A DNA stretch of 64,000 bases. It comes from Ustulina deusta. Lineage: Eukaryota; Ascomycota; Sordariomycetes; Xylariales; Xylariaceae. How positions within the stretch are numbered: the first letter of the stretch is position 1; each line of letters opens with the position of its first letter. Both the position numbers and the translations under genes were made by a program. Below are positions 1 to 13,709 of the stretch, piece after piece. The notes beneath the pieces were generated by a model. The model had not been told where the DNA came from. It saw only the letters and a list, made by a program, of their open reading frames with translations, and did no database searches. The stretch covers positions 372,001-436,000 of the forward strand of contig JAJNNX010000015.1 of assembly GCA_023159155.1 (NCBI GenBank), read 5' to 3'.

Positions 1-3000
1 CCCTGGGATAGGAAAGCTTGCTTCACTATCGACACTGCGGCTGTACGCTTACCCTATCCTGTAGCTGAATACTGCACCTATCAAGTGGTATACTAGATTC
101 TATCAGAGAATCCGTGCCTGATCAGCATTCCCGAATCAATACCGGGCAGTATACCGGGCATAAATCTATCATCATTGGCCAATTGCTAGCCAATTGCTAA
201 CCAATGGCATGTGTGAGTGGGCCTTCCCTTCACAGGTATAAGTCAGGATAGGCATAGTGCATGCTAGGCTTCCCCAGCATAGCAGCTTGCATACCTGCTT
301 CCCCCCTGAGCCCCCTGCTCAATGGCTGCGCAACAACTTGCGTGAAGTGAGGAGAATGCGCGTTAGATACCGTGGTTGCTCGCATATGCCATTCGAATAT
401 GCGTTTTTACCTTAGCTCACGGTGCAAAGAGCCTCGCGATCTGTTGTTGAACCGATGCGAAGCGGGAGAGTGGTTCCCTGATATTCGTGACGATGGAGGA
501 GATATTGGTTGATCTGGGCCAAAAAGAAACCGAAACTTGATACTACAGAATTGAGCACTCCCCTCGTGACTGAGGAGACGCGCTTGGTGTAGTGTCCCGC
601 TTCCGAGGCCCCAAGCATCGTCAAAATAAAAAGCAACGCCAGGGAAAGGCATTGGCCAATGCACAACCAATGCTCAATGACTGGGCACGAATTATTGAAT
701 TGTTCGCTTCACTCATTCCCCAGTCAGAACCGCCCATCATCTGTGGTTGACGAGTGGTTCCAATGATCGGCTGGGCGAGAGCTGTGCCATACGAAATTTT
801 AGAACGCCTTGTGAATCATTTGGCAATTGTGTATCCTTTTACGGGTAGCGATGCAACCTCATTCTACTGGGAGCCAGTGGCGGCAGAACACAGGGTCCCT
901 GTTGTTGGAGGCATCGTGGATTGAGTTGTGTCGCATTGCATAGGCTGTCCATCCATCGAGAGATGTGATAGTATGCAGGCAGGAATGAGCGAAAAAGACA
1001 GATCTATCGAGAGCACAACATGTCTACCTAGTTCAGTCGCTAGGGTAGAATTTCAGAGTTCCACCAGCGGCACCCCACCAAAGATCGCCATTTCGCGACT
1101 GAGTTGAGTTGATTACTGTAGCCTTTGGAGTTGAAATGGTGTACCTACCTACTACAGTAGACGGTCTCGACAGGCGCTGACTCAACTGCCGCGGGCCGTT
1201 ACCGGGCAGAGCCTGGGCACATGAAAAGCTGGACAGACAGGCCATGTCTGGCTGTTACATAGTATACTAAACGGGCGATGATAACCCGGGGCCAATGTGA
1301 TGGGGATGGGTAACAACCGGGAAGTGCCTTTTCAGCCTGTGTAGAACAGAAGTTTCAACCATATGAAATCTGGGCAGAAATCTGGGGTTTGCTTCATCAA
1401 CATACTGTAGTCTGGTTGGTCAATGGCAATTGAACACTTATTGAACTGAAGCGAACGCAATGGATGGACGGGTTTGGCTATAATAACCGTAATATTAATA
1501 CCTAGCACGGAAATATATCATCTCAACTAGAAACGCGGATTGAGTTCTTGAATCACAGTCCTCCCATGCACGTCGCGGATTAGCGGCTGCTTTTTCTGCC
1601 ATTCGACACACTTCGATGGCGGTTGGTTCATGCTATGATTGACATCTCACTCCTACCGAACTATCGCGAGTTCAAAGGCAACGATGATGTCGCCACATCT
1701 ATCCATGAAATCCAGACTTCTCTGTCGCCCAAATTATTTAACGTGGCATCCACTTTGCAACGCCGATCAGAGGTTGCGACATCAGGATAACTGTATCGAA
1801 TGACATCGTCTGTTCTTCCCTTAGCAAACCGTCGCAGTAAGCTCACGAGGGTAATTGAGGTGATTGGGTCTTGTCAGCAACTCCATCGATAGCCGGAGGG
1901 CCTCGATGTCACGAGAGTTGATGGGACGTCGTCGAGGTCGCCGAACGGGGCGAGGTTGCGGAAGGTGATTTGTTAACCAAGCCAGCAACCAAGTGTACAG
2001 ATGAATCGACGAGGCGAGTGCATTTGAGGGCGCAGCACCTGTCAATAGAGGTTGACGCAGCAGCAGCGCGAGCTCAAGCCGGACAGAACCAGAGATAAGG
2101 CGCCGATCTTGTTGATTTTGGCCATTAGCGAGCTTGGTACTATTGACCGGGAAAGTCCCCCGACAAGGACAGGGGTGCACCCTGGCCCGACACCCTGACC
2201 CCTGAACGGTTTCTCTCCCCGCCCTGTCGAAGCCTGGTCAGAAGTTCTGCGGGTTGCTTGCTTCGTTGGCTGTTCGTTATTTTATCTATTTTATCCATTT
2301 TATCGCTTTCGTGAGCTCGAGAGCCCGATATAGCATACCTTACACCGCACTAGTCCTAAAGCAATGACGAAGGGCCGCAATAACCCCTGGTGGCATAGCC
2401 TGGCCCTCCGCCGAAGCACTTGATCACACTGGATTTCATACATTACATGTTTTGCTGCAGCCCAGCGGAACCACCGCAGACAACCCTGAAAGTCTAGTGT
2501 AGTTTACACTCACCTGCTACAGTGTGCGTTCCCGGATTATCAATCACCTGTCTATTTCTAGTGTAGTCGAGCAGTCAGGCATCCTTGCATGGGCATTGAT
2601 GCTGGGAAATCGGAGGGTTATCATCGCGGAATCGGTAGCGTAGTGTACATCGAGGAGGCAGTAATCGACCCTAGGTATCGCCTCCCAGTACCGAGCAAAG
2701 ATGTAGGGATCCATAATCGAGCAGCATGTGGCCACCAGTGCGGCCGACTCGTCGCGGAATGCGGTTCAATGGAAAAAAGGTACCTACGTCATCTGTTCTT
2801 GATCTGCTGTCAAGGCAGGTTGGGAGCGAGATACCTGTGAGTCTATGACACCGTCATGGGCCTAAAGGGAGGACGGGTGTCTGAACGGTACTGTGAAGGG
2901 GTTTGTATTAGAAACATCGTTCTCATTATTGCACAGCATACCAATCATCGATGTTTTGTGTCGTACACTGCAAACGATTTGTTGGCAACAGCTGTGTCGT

Positions 3001-4720
3001 GGTCTGATCGTGGTATACAAGAGGTAACACTAGGTAGTAGGTAATGACACATGGAACGAAATCCTATGGTGCCAGACACTGACAAACCTTAGAGACGAGA
3101 AGCTGGGTCTGCCTGTCAGAGAGAAGAGCTGAAATACCTGCGGCGGGTGTCTTTGAATGAACCTTACTTGCACAGTACTGTACTGTACTGTAATTGGGCG
3201 GGCTTTCCACTACAAGGACCCACGTTGGGTCTTTTCCGCTTGCTGCTCTATACAGTACGTGGACACACACCCGTACTCTAAACTGGGAGTGTAAGGCACT
3301 GTCCAGTGTACCGGTATCATTACCTGTGTGAGGAGTGCAGTTGTGTACTCCCTACTACCAAACCTACTATGTATGTACGCTGGTTAAGTGCTCACAGCTC
3401 GCCGCGAAAGCTTGCATCCTTATTGATCTATATTAGGTAGTATAGGCACTATCTGGAGCTCGTTCCGTCGAAGCTCACTACTGGAAATGTGTTGTAGTGC
3501 CTAAAGAAGTTAGACACCAAAAACCCGCCTCTTACCTAATTGGTGGTAGCGTTCGGACAGGGGCTCGACATCGAGCGGTGGGACGGATGCTAGTCTACCT
3601 ACTTAGTAGTACGGAATACACTACCTCACGACCGTCGTTTTTGCTCTCGGAGACAGGAGCCGACAGGACTAGACCAGGGCAGTAACCAGGGGTGATCTAG
3701 GCGAGTAGGTAGGTAGGTACCTCACACGCCTGGTCGTGCCGCTCTTATTATTCGTTTTACCTCCATCCTCTCCCTCGTACGTACCTAACGTCTAAGACAC
3801 TCACATACTACATCATTTCACGATTTGCAGTGCCTCCTGGCTCGGGAAGAACGTAGCTATTTGGGGTCTTCGACGCACACGCACAGAACACACACTAGGA
3901 CAAGAACAGCCAACTGCCGGGAGAAGAAGAGCGAGAGCGAGAGCGCGCGAGAGCGGGAGAGAGCAAGTGAACGAGAAAGAGAAACCGAAGGCGAGGGAGA
4001 GGAACAGCCGAGCGCTTCGATTCACTCGACGGGTAGCTACACGAGACGCACGAGGTATGCTATTATTACACTAGTTTTCCGGCTCTGCTGCTTTTCTGCG
4101 AACCACCTCTGCAAAACGGGCATGGCGACACAGATCATGGATCACCCCTACTGTGTCATGCGACGAGTTCTCTGCGACGGGGCCCGTCATCACGCCCGCT
4201 TCGGATTTGAATTTCGCTTTCTCTCTCATTGCCACTGATCTGGCCGACGAAAACTGGCGAGGATCCTCGCTAGGGACATTCCCAACGTCGCTAGCTGGCT
4301 TTCTCCCGTCTCAGTCCCGAATCAGCACTTCGTGTCTCCCTTCATTCCATCATACCTCACTCTCTCGTCTGGCTCGCGACCATACCAGACAACAAACAAG
4401 CCCGAGTTTCCCCCAAGACTTAGCAAACTAACAGTTATTCCGTGTGCAGAAGTCTTTTACCATACCAACATCAATTCGCCTTTCTAACCTGCTTTACTCA
4501 CCAGTCGCCTCACTCGCTGGAGCACCCACAGAACTAGTGGGCGAAGCGAGCAGACGGCCTTGCAGACGGAACCTGAGGCGGGCCGAGCTCAACTAGGATT
4601 TTCCAACTGTGTCAATTGGTCCTTTGGGGGCTGTTTCTCGCTGCCGACACAGCTGCTACGCCAGTGTGAGCAAGTCGTACCCAGCCCCATGGTGCTTCAC
4701 GATTTATTTCTACAGCAACC
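1..4720. other. Gene-poor 5' interval, including the probable leader of the RasGEF gene
   Basis: I see no convincing coding gene here. The open frames are short, mostly lack ATG, and have no recognisable protein signature. From about 2500 there are many short TAGGTA/TACCTA-type motifs, for example the 4-bp repeat block at 3705-3723. A purine-rich GAGA/GAGC stretch lies at about 3927-4002. The last several hundred bases before 4721 are probably promoter and 5' leader of the RasGEF gene, judged only from position. Confidence 0.5.
3927..4002. repeat. Purine-rich GA/GAGC low-complexity tract
   Basis: An almost pure-purine stretch on the plus strand made of irregular GAGA, GAGC and GAAA units, about 720-790 bases upstream of the RasGEF start codon. 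Translated, it gives a run of Arg, Glu and Ser, which explains a spurious 137-residue frame across it. It may be a nucleosome-depleted promoter element or a leader tract; function is inference. Confidence 0.6.
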
Positions 4721-7700
4721 ATGATGCTGGACACACAACCTGTACGATCGAGCTTGCAGGTCGCACCTCTTGCAATCACTAAGAGTCGCTCTGGGTCTGT
4801 GAGCGAGGATGATGCGACTCTCAATCCCTCGACGAGCATCTACTCGCACTCACAGATAACACCACCTTCAACACCTAATGAGTCCCAGGAAGACCTCTCG
4901 CAGTCACCACAGCCGCCACGCCCGGTTTTTCACAATTACCTTCGCGCATTCTATCCATTTCAGCCGGCCTGCACGGTAACCGACTCGACCATCACCCTGC
5001 CACTTAATGAAGGCGATGTAGTGCTAGTGCACTCAATTCATACCAATGGCTGGGCTGATGGAACCTTATTGGCGACGGGTGCAAGGGGCTGGTTACCTAC
5101 AAACTACTGCGAAGGATACGACCCGGAAGAGATGAGGAATCTATTGAAAGCCTTGCTAAATTTCTGGGACCTTCTTAGGAGTACGGTCACGGAGGATCAA
5201 GATATCTTTGAGAACCAAGAGTTCATGAAAGGCATCATCGCTGGTGTGCGTTATCTACTCGTAAGTGTCCCTATTATATGGAGTTATGCGATGACCAAAT
5301 ACTCAAGTCCCCTCTAGGAACGCACACACTGCTTAACCCGTGAAACACCCACCATTCAGAGGAGTGATAGCCTCAGACGGGGCCGCAAGAGTTTACTCTC
5401 TGAACTGTCTTTGCTGGTGAAAACCGCGAAGCGCTTACAAGGAATGCTCAGGTTTTCTGCGCATTTTACTGATGACGCCAATGATGTTATCGACGAGATG
5501 ATATTAAGAGCATTTAAGGTAGTCGTTAGAGGCGTGCGGTTTCTCGATCTCTTGGAAGAAGATCGACGTACCCGAGCGCCCGCTGTGACTGTAATGGCAA
5601 CTGTCATGGAAGAGTCGTTTGTTCCACCAACACCACCCGCAGAAACGACAAGTTTTGGGCAAGGAGTAGAAGAGGGGAACAGCGCCAAATGCCGGACGAA
5701 TACAGACGAGATGGCAACCGAGTCATCAGCTGAGGCAACACGGGCCAGTGAATCAACACCGCAGCGTTTGTCGTGCATTCAATCACCGGCAACTGTACTG
5801 GGCAATCAGATGTCTCAAAGAAACCAGCAGGCTCCTAATCGACTATCCGCCAGTATAACACACAGAGTATCTTTTGCCGGCCGCCCAACATCGGCACAAC
5901 CGCACAACTTGGTTTCGGAACAACTCAACTCGTGTCATGATGCCTTTCTTTCACACCTCAGTTCCTTGATTGGCCGGCTTCGTTTGCAGTCACTCTCACG
6001 GTCGGAATTCGCCTTGGCCATTAGACTCTCTACAACCTCGGGTGGGGCACTCTGGGCTGTGGTTAATGTCGTGTGCGACCATAATACCCTTGTCCCAGAA
6101 TCATTAGAAACTGCCCGTGCAACCATGTTTGACCACATTCGCGATCTAGTGTCCTCAGCGCGAGACATCCTAAAGAGCTGTGACATTGAGGCCGAACATA
6201 TTGTCATGCCCCAAGATGATGCTCTCCAAAATGCAGCCATTCACTGCGTCAAGACGGCTGGCGAGTGTGTCGCAAGAACAAAATGGGTGCTTGAGAAGAT
6301 TGGCGATTTTGAGTTTACAATTCAAGTAGCTGACTTGGGCCTTGACCTTAGTTTGTTTGAATTAGCGTCACAGAGCCGCCCGCGGACCCCAGAGAAGACA
6401 AGTGTCGTGGATCCGAAGAAATCGCCAACCTCCCCAGTACCCAGCTCACTACTTCTGTCAATGGATAAACCACTCCCCGAGATCCCACCGACAGCTTCAA
6501 TGGTTGAAGCAGTAGGGCCGACAGAGGTATCTTTATCATCTCGGTCACAGTCTGTCACTGTTGATGCAAGCCCATCTACTAGCGTGTCTTCAGTGCCGCT
6601 GTCGCGACCACTAGTACAACCATTGCCAAAACTTAGCACGGCTCTCATTTCGGAAGGTTCATACAGCCCGACAGAAGTATCACACGATGTTGAGTTATTA
6701 CATGGATCTTTCAGGTCGGACACGGGGACCGCAACAAGCTCTGGAACTATCAGTTCATATCTCAGCCGCGATTTCGAGTCCAGCGTCGTGTCCCAGACAT
6801 CTACACGCGCCACTACTCCTGATAGCGCTCAAGCGCCCAGGAATCAACCTTCGCTGTCTGATATTAGTACCACAGGTAGTACGGCGCTGACCGAAGAGGT
6901 GGAAGAGGTAGAATCAAGGTTGCTTGAGAAAACATTCGTACATGAACTCATGTTTAATAAGGACGGCCAGGTAGTTGGGGGCTCGTTACCAGCACTTGTG
7001 GAGCGTCTCACAACACACGAAACAACGCCCGATGCGATGTTTGTATCTGCATTCTATCTCACGTTTCGCCTATTTTGTACTCCGACTAGACTAGTCGAGG
7101 TACTGATTGAGCGCTTTGACTATATTGGCGAATATCCTGCTATTGCAAACCCTGTTCAACTACGCGTCTACAATGTGCTGAAGGGTTGGTTGGAATCGCA
7201 TTGGCGAGAACCAACAGACGGTGAAGCTCTACCTTTGATTGCCCATTTTGCTGAGTATAAGCTGGGGCTCATCATTCCTTCTGCCGGTGAACGCCTCACA
7301 CAATTGGTTCAGCGTGTCTCTTCTACAGAAAACCTGACGTTATCTCGTCTCGCCTCATCAATTGGCAAGCCAAATACTTCGGCATCTGCCGACGTTACTT
7401 TGCCAGCCTCCGTCCTCTCTAAGGGCCAACAAGGCCTTCTTAGCAATTGGAAAATAGGTGGTAGCTCGCCTTCCATTCTTGACTTTGACTCTCTCGAGCT
7501 TGCTCGACAAATTACCCTGAAACAGATGTCTATCTTTTGTTCCATCAAGCCCGAAGAGCTTCTTGGGTCACAATGGATGAAGCACGGTGGAGTTGACTCG
7601 CCTAATGTCAAAGCTATGTCCGGGTTTTCTAACGACCTTTCTAACTTGGTCGCGGATACTATTCTCCAACATTCTGAAGTCAAGAAACGGGCCGCCATGA

Positions 7701-8353
7701 TTAAGCAGTGGATCAAGATAGCAAATCAGTGTCTCGAGTTGAATAACTACGATGGACTGATGGCCATTGTCTGCAGCCTCAACAGTTCGGTTATCAGCCG
7801 CCTGCGAAAGACTTGGGACATTATAAGTCCCAAGCGCCGGGAATTATTTAGGGCACTCCAAGCCATCGTCGAACCAGCAAACAACCACAGGGTACTTCGA
7901 GCGCGCCTTCAAGGTCATGTACCTCCTTGCCTCCCATTTCTGGGCATGTTTCTCACAGATCTTACCTTTGTCGATATCGGTAACCCGGCTACAAAGCAGC
8001 ATCCAGGCGTTGGTCTTCAGGGGCAAGGAATGACTGTCATCAATTTTGACAAGCATAGCCGAACAGCGAAGATTATTACCGACCTACAACGATTTCAGCT
8101 ACCCTATAGAATGACCGAGTTACTAGATATGCAGGAATGGCTCCAAGCTCAGATTGTTCGCATGAAGGAGCTAGATCAGAGCAACGTTCAAGTCAGTTAC
8201 TATAGAAAAAGCCTCCTTCTCGAACCAAGAGAGACCGCATTGCGGACTCCGGTTGAAGGACCGACACCAACAACTCAAGCAGGTGCGAAAGCAGATCTTT
8301 TCGGTTGGATATCCCGAGACCGGCATAACAACCATACCGCCGTCGCCATATAG
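4721..8353 (+). CDS. CDC25: Ras guanine nucleotide exchange factor (SH3 + RasGEF_N + RasGEF), CDC25 type
   Basis: The product is predicted to load GTP onto Ras at the plasma membrane, upstream of cAMP/PKA signalling. Exons are 4721-5260 and 5318-8353; the 57-nt intron (GTAAGT...TAG) is phase 0 and gives 1191 residues. An SH3 domain lies at about residues 73-132 (ALYPF-like LRAFYPFQPA, GWLPTNY end). A Ser/Thr/Pro-rich linker follows. The RasGEF_N (REM) domain is at about 715-835 (FVHELMF, FYLTFRLF). The catalytic CDC25-homology domain is at about 900-1130, with LARQITL, NDLSNLVADTIL, KIANQCLELNNYDG, and PPCLPFLGMFLTDLTF near the catalytic hairpin. This order (SH3, REM, GEF at the C-terminus) matches yeast Cdc25 and its filamentous orthologues. 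The ATG at 4721 is followed directly by a second ATG. Sure about the family, less about which Ras it serves. Confidence 0.92.
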
Positions 8354-11300
8354 GCAAAATCGCTAACAATACACCCACTACAACTACCCTTAGAACGGTC
8401 ATCACACTGACCCCCATTCAAAACTACATTGCATCCTTGTATTTCCTCTTTTACCATATTTATGATACCCACACCCTTTCTTTGTTTTATGCATGCTATT
8501 CACGAAGCATCTTGGATTTACCGTACGGGCGGTTAACAGAACCTACTACCATCTACTTATATCGCGCCAGATATCGACATTAAAGGGTGACGATGCTCCA
8601 AAAAAGGCCTCGTACCTTCTAGTATCGACAGATATCCTCCCACCACCTACTTGCATGTGCTTCTCGTATGGCGGCCACGTTTCTGGTATGCGCCAGAAAC
8701 CGCGCATATTATTTCTTGGCCTGGCAGCGGAGGCATAAGGTCTTGGTGACCGACCGTTCGTACCGTCCGAACCGGACTTGATTTCTAAATTTGTTATTAT
8801 CATAGGGCACGAGCATCGACATCTCGTGATACGGCCGGGGACAGAATTCATCTCTCGTGAAACGAGACGGCGCGCATGCATGTTGCTGTATAATGTGTAT
8901 AGGACTTTTTGGGACCTCATTTGGTGATGCTATGAAAAATCCGAATTCTGGGCGGGGGTTGTCAAAAAGGAATATTACTACTGTTTAGCTAAAAAGCCCT
9001 TCAGGAGGGCCGGGGGAAACGGGAATGATTACGGGTGGCCTCGCTGATATTTTATCTCATCAAGGCCAGAAAGGTCTATACTTGTTTCCCTGTCATTATG
9101 ATCAGCAAGGGCGGCGGAATCTGGGATTCGAAATCCCTTGACGGCAGATTTATGCTAACGGCTCACGCCCCATTTGCTTATTATAGCATATAGGAATCGG
9201 GAATGAATTGGCTAGGTTTGGATTCTGGTGTACGTGCAAATAGTCAATTGAAGAATCCCTCGATACCAAAGCAATGCGTCTTCGTTTTCGGTTTTGGAAC
9301 TTTGCTTTTGTGAAACACGGCTCATGACGGCTCATAGGTTGACTACCGTGGGTTTGCGGAAAGCATAGGTCAAGGAGATGTAGCATGTACAATACGCTCA
9401 CATGCCTTCTACAGGGTTCGCATGAGTGTATTCGTGCATAGCACAACATCAAGACTATTATCTTTGCACACCCAGCTCGGGAAACCCTAACGTACATACG
9501 CACCATGCTCTAAGAACGAAGCTAGAGATATCCGGGTGACGACATGATCTCGACGGAGCATATTGGGACGATGCGCGCACTGTGGCCCTGTCGTACATGG
9601 AATGAAAGGGATTACTGGGTGGTTTAATGCGAGAAAGGAACGTTGTAGACTCATTCGGAAGGCGATTAAAGTTCCCATGAAGGTTGTGGTCTTGGAGTCG
9701 GCTCGACTCAAGGAATGCTCGCCCTCTGTTCTTGTTCAAGCCCATCCGCCCATGCCCGTATTTAGAGAATCACGCCGTCCGTAGAAAGCTTCAAGAACTA
9801 AGTGCCTTGGCACATATATTAAAGGATCGTCGTGGCTGGATGGGTTATTTGTTACGATAGACCGCACAGTTCCAAGCACTACCTCCTTCAAACCTTAGCC
9901 TACTTGTAACCTAGGTAGCTAAATGCATATATAGACCTAGGTTTAGGTAAGCCCTGGCCTAAGCCCTAGATCGATTCTAGATCGATTCTAGAAACCCATC
10001 GACAGAACGCTAATATCTCTAGCTAGGCCATAGTCTTGTGCGACATGACAAGAGAGTGTCCATGATTAGAAGGTAGGTGTAGCAATTGGGGGTGTTCGAG
10101 TCACAGCGATGCCATTAATTGATGGCCTCGTGGGCCTGGATACGGCCAACTTCTCGATGCCGCTCTACTTACTTGCTTAGCGAGGGATGTATAATATCAT
10201 AGTATATATATGTCCCCACTCTCCTGCAAGTAGTAAACTAAGCACAATACGATTTCCGTGACAACAGCTATAATATGGATGAAGAGATTGAGACCTGTCG
10301 AGGGCGATGTGCGGAGGAGGGGGAGGAGGGGTACAGAGCAGGTTGGTTGGAATACGATGCGTCAGCGGCGGCGGTGGAGGAGTTGCACAAACGCAACGTT
10401 GAAAATGGCGTGGTCATGAGTGTCTCTTGGTATGGTCTGGTTTGTGGTCTGGTTTGTGTGTGTAGGTAAGAGCGGTATAGTGCAGCGGCGGGCGCAGGTA
10501 AGAAAGTAGACCGTAGGGTAGTCCGAAGCATGACTCCCTACTTCTATCTACCTTATCTACTTCATAAGTTAGGTAACGGCAGCGCTAGATACGTATCGGC
10601 GAATTGCAGCAGAAGGCACTGGGCCGCGTACTATCAATCTCGTGTTGAGTCGTGCTGAGTCGGGCTGAGTTATCGTCATCACCCAGGTAGGTACCTAGGT
10701 AGGTATAAGACGATGTAGTGCTTAGGTGCCTACGAGTACCTATTTTAGCACATCTCTCTTATGTGTAACGCGTTTATTAATAAAACATGTAATTGGAAGA
10801 CAATACCTTAGAACCGTAGGTAGACTCAGATAGAAGATAGTGACCATGGTGAATATTTGGCCGAATGATTGGTAACATGGAACATATCCGTAACTGCAAC
10901 CTTACGCCGAGGCTCGAAATGGCTTACTTTCAGCTTGCGACGCCTCGTGCCAAGTGCAAATGCAACCTTGTCTTTTGGGTGCGGGCTTACAGTACCTCGC
11001 CTATCCTCTAGATACTCTAAACTCGAGATGGAATCAAGGCCATGCGGGGAGGAAGCGGGTGATGCTTGTTCCCATAGATCCTAACCTAGTGTAGACTAGG
11101 TAGGTAGGCAGAGGTAGTGATACCGCTGCCTCGATAACAGATCGTCCAAAGATAGACAACAAGGGTATTGATTAACACGATGAACTATGCTGCAGTACGT
11201 GCGGGTGCCCGACACAAAGTGCCAATCATATTTCTACTTCCCCGCCCGTATACCCCTGATCGAATTGGGCAGATCAGATGTTGAGTAATGCACATATACG

Positions 11301-13709
11301 TCTCGGAATCGTATATGAATAGCCATAGATGGGATCCACTCGGCTCTTATACATTGGTCCCAGCAGCTGGGATTGCATGTAATAGCCAATTGAACTTTAT
11401 CGCGTCCATTTGCATGCATCTTTCCCGCGCAGGCTTCTGTGCATTAGACAAATTGATAGGTACTCTCGATGAGCGGTGTCAGACAACGTTGATTGTTCGG
11501 GGCTGAACCACTCGCGACTGGCAAGGCAAATCTTACTCCGTATATGTAGTAGCTGGATGCTACCTAGCTAACCTTACTTGAGTCGATCCTATCAGATAGT
11601 GTAGGTAGTGTAGGGCAGAGTGTACCTAGCTAGTGTAGGGGGATTATACGCATACTAGTACCTAGTATAGATAGGTGTGGTGTGTCTGTCTCAAAAACCG
11701 GGCAACGTTACATACCGAAAAGATAAGTACACGCCGAGAGCCCTGTAATTTGTAGCAGCTATCTACATTACACACATACCACCCCGCTCAGGTTGAGAAG
11801 GGTTCGAATGTCTCGTTTGGTCTGCCCCACAGTCGTCCCACTGCCGGGTCCCATCCTGGAGATATCCCTGCCTCCTTCCTCTTTGCTTAGTCTTCCTCAG
11901 ACACCTTCTAACCAATGATATGACTTAGGAGCAAGGTAAGTGGAGATTGGCCCTGTGACTGGAAATACACGGGCCAATCACAAGCCGAATGTTTTGACAT
12001 ATTCGGTCCGCTACTTATCGGCTGTCAGACAGGATATCCCTGTCGTTCGTCCAACTGCCACATGCTAAGATACCTAGTGCGCACTAGAAACACTACCTAT
12101 CTTGGGCAAGGAATTTGGACTTGATGTTGCGATTGGAAATTTGTCTAACAACCTCCAATGGAATGGAATTATCGAGACAAATAAGCCTGTTTGAGACCCG
12201 ACAGAGCTATGCAGTTTATACTATTGAGCTATCCCCCCACAGACCCGGATTCCCTAGGATTGGAGGAGAGGTGAACACGAAGGGGAGCGATACGAACGAG
12301 AACAACGCCACCCGCTCTTTTGCCTCAATAACGGTTGACAACTTGGGATCTGTCTCGTTTACTTACAGACCTTTTCGTATCATCAATCCGTTAGCCTACA
12401 CGTAACCTACTGTTACATCACGCGACAAATCCGGCACTACAGTAGACTATCTACGGCCGGTGTCAGGGCTTCGATGTGGATTGCTCATGCTAGGTGCCTT
12501 GGGTAGGTACCCAACCCTATTTTAGGCTCCTTGAAGTTTGGTGTGATGTGCTATTACATTGTACGAGGTAGGTAGGTAATCCATAGTAGGAGACTTGACG
12601 GGTGACTGTCACGTAGCGAACAACCTAGGGAGTGTAGACATTTCCCTCGACGACAAAATACACCCACACTCCACACGTTCACGTGAAACCGCTGCCATGG
12701 ATGCGCATGCATTGGCCCGTGTTGGGTGACTGGCTAGTCTGGTCTGGTCTTCCGAGGGTTAACCCATGGCGCATCTTGACCCATTCGATAACTGCTACCA
12801 TCCGTATACTGCCCTGATGTGCGGAGCTACCAATCACCACCCTTACGCTTATGTAGTTACCATCAACTACGTCGCTAGAGTAGTATTCTTTGTTTCAAAC
12901 AACCACCGAGGTATGATTCGACCTTTCATCCAGCACACCCCCTGAAAAAAAAAACCGATAGATCAACAAATAAAACTCACAGAAAGTGCATGAACGAAGT
13001 AGTACACTTTTTGATGGCTGTTGTATTCACAGGTAAGCCGCCGTTGCTAAGCAGCGAACTAAAGGCACTTCAGAGGCACAGGTACCCACACTAACCCAGT
13101 CTAGTATAGACAGGTAGCGGGCACTCCGCACTCCCTTCCTCATTCCGCTCTGGCTGACCAGTCTAGGCCGGGGTAGGGTTGGTATCGACAGATCAAGCAC
13201 CCGTCAAGTAGGTATCGACAGTAAGTAGTTACCAGCATCCAGCATCGCTCCATGCTCCATGCTCCCTACTCCCTGCTCCCTTCTTTATCCTACATGCTGG
13301 AGCAAGTATAATATTAGACCTGGCCCACGCGCATCCATTCACTCGTTCCTCTTTTTTCCCCCTTCCCTTTCGGTATCCAACTTTGTTTCCTCCATACCCG
13401 GTTCGAGGTCCAATTTAGCCGTCACGCGGCTCTCTCCTCGCAAGGTTAGTCACCTCACTTACAGCAGATGTGCATGCGCATGTCATATATGCATATCCAA
13501 TCCCCATCGTCCTTTCGTCCGTGTCGCCGATGTTTCGGACGAGCATGGCAAGGATTGCAGCGCTCATCTTGTGTGCCGATCCCGCACGGACTGCGCATTG
13601 ATTTGTGGCCGCAAAAGCTAACGGAAGTCAATAGAGACACAGGTCTTATTGAACCCCTCCTCGGCCGAAAGAGCAGCGCGCCCTCCCATACTGGGAACAA
13701 GCCTCGAAC
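8354..13709. other. Long gene-poor interval with dispersed TAGGTA motifs
   Basis: About 5.3 kb with only short open frames, most of them without ATG. It is rich in copies of TAGGTA/TACCTA and CCTAGG (around 9910-9950, 10685-10707, 11088-11110, 11570-11680, 12500-12580). A 12-bp unit is tandemly repeated near 9966-9991. The pyrimidine-rich stretch at about 13255-13290 and the following 400 bases are probably promoter and leader of the transporter gene at 13710. I cannot support an RNA gene here. Confidence 0.5.
10268..10531 (-). CDS. Possible small protein with mitochondrial-type N-terminus
   Basis: An 87-codon frame beginning with ATG at 10531. The start MLRTTLRSTFLPAPAAALYR is rich in Arg, Thr and Leu and lacks acidic residues, as in a mitochondrial presequence. 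The remainder is Ser/Pro/Thr/Gln-rich and resembles no family I know. The opposite strand is also open, and a 12-bp tandem repeat (tggtctggtttg) at about 10434-10457 lies inside. It could be a first exon, a small orphan gene, or chance. Low confidence. Confidence 0.2.
   Translation of the reverse strand: MLRTTLRSTFLPAPAAALYRSYLHTQTRPQTRPYQETLMTTPFSTLRLCNSSTAAADASYSNQPALYPSSPSSAHRPRQVSISSSIL

Noticed and set aside
1821..2180. 119-codon minus-strand frame
   Set aside because: Starts at GTG with no ATG, composition is unremarkable, and no motif or splice-supported continuation is visible.
3825..4238. 137-codon frame rich in Arg-Glu-Ser
   Set aside because: It is a translation of the GAGA/GAGC low-complexity tract.
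9106..9180. tRNA-like sequence with a T-loop-like GATTCGAAATC
   Set aside because: I could not form a consistent acceptor stem and anticodon arm on either strand; position 53 and the D-arm do not fit.
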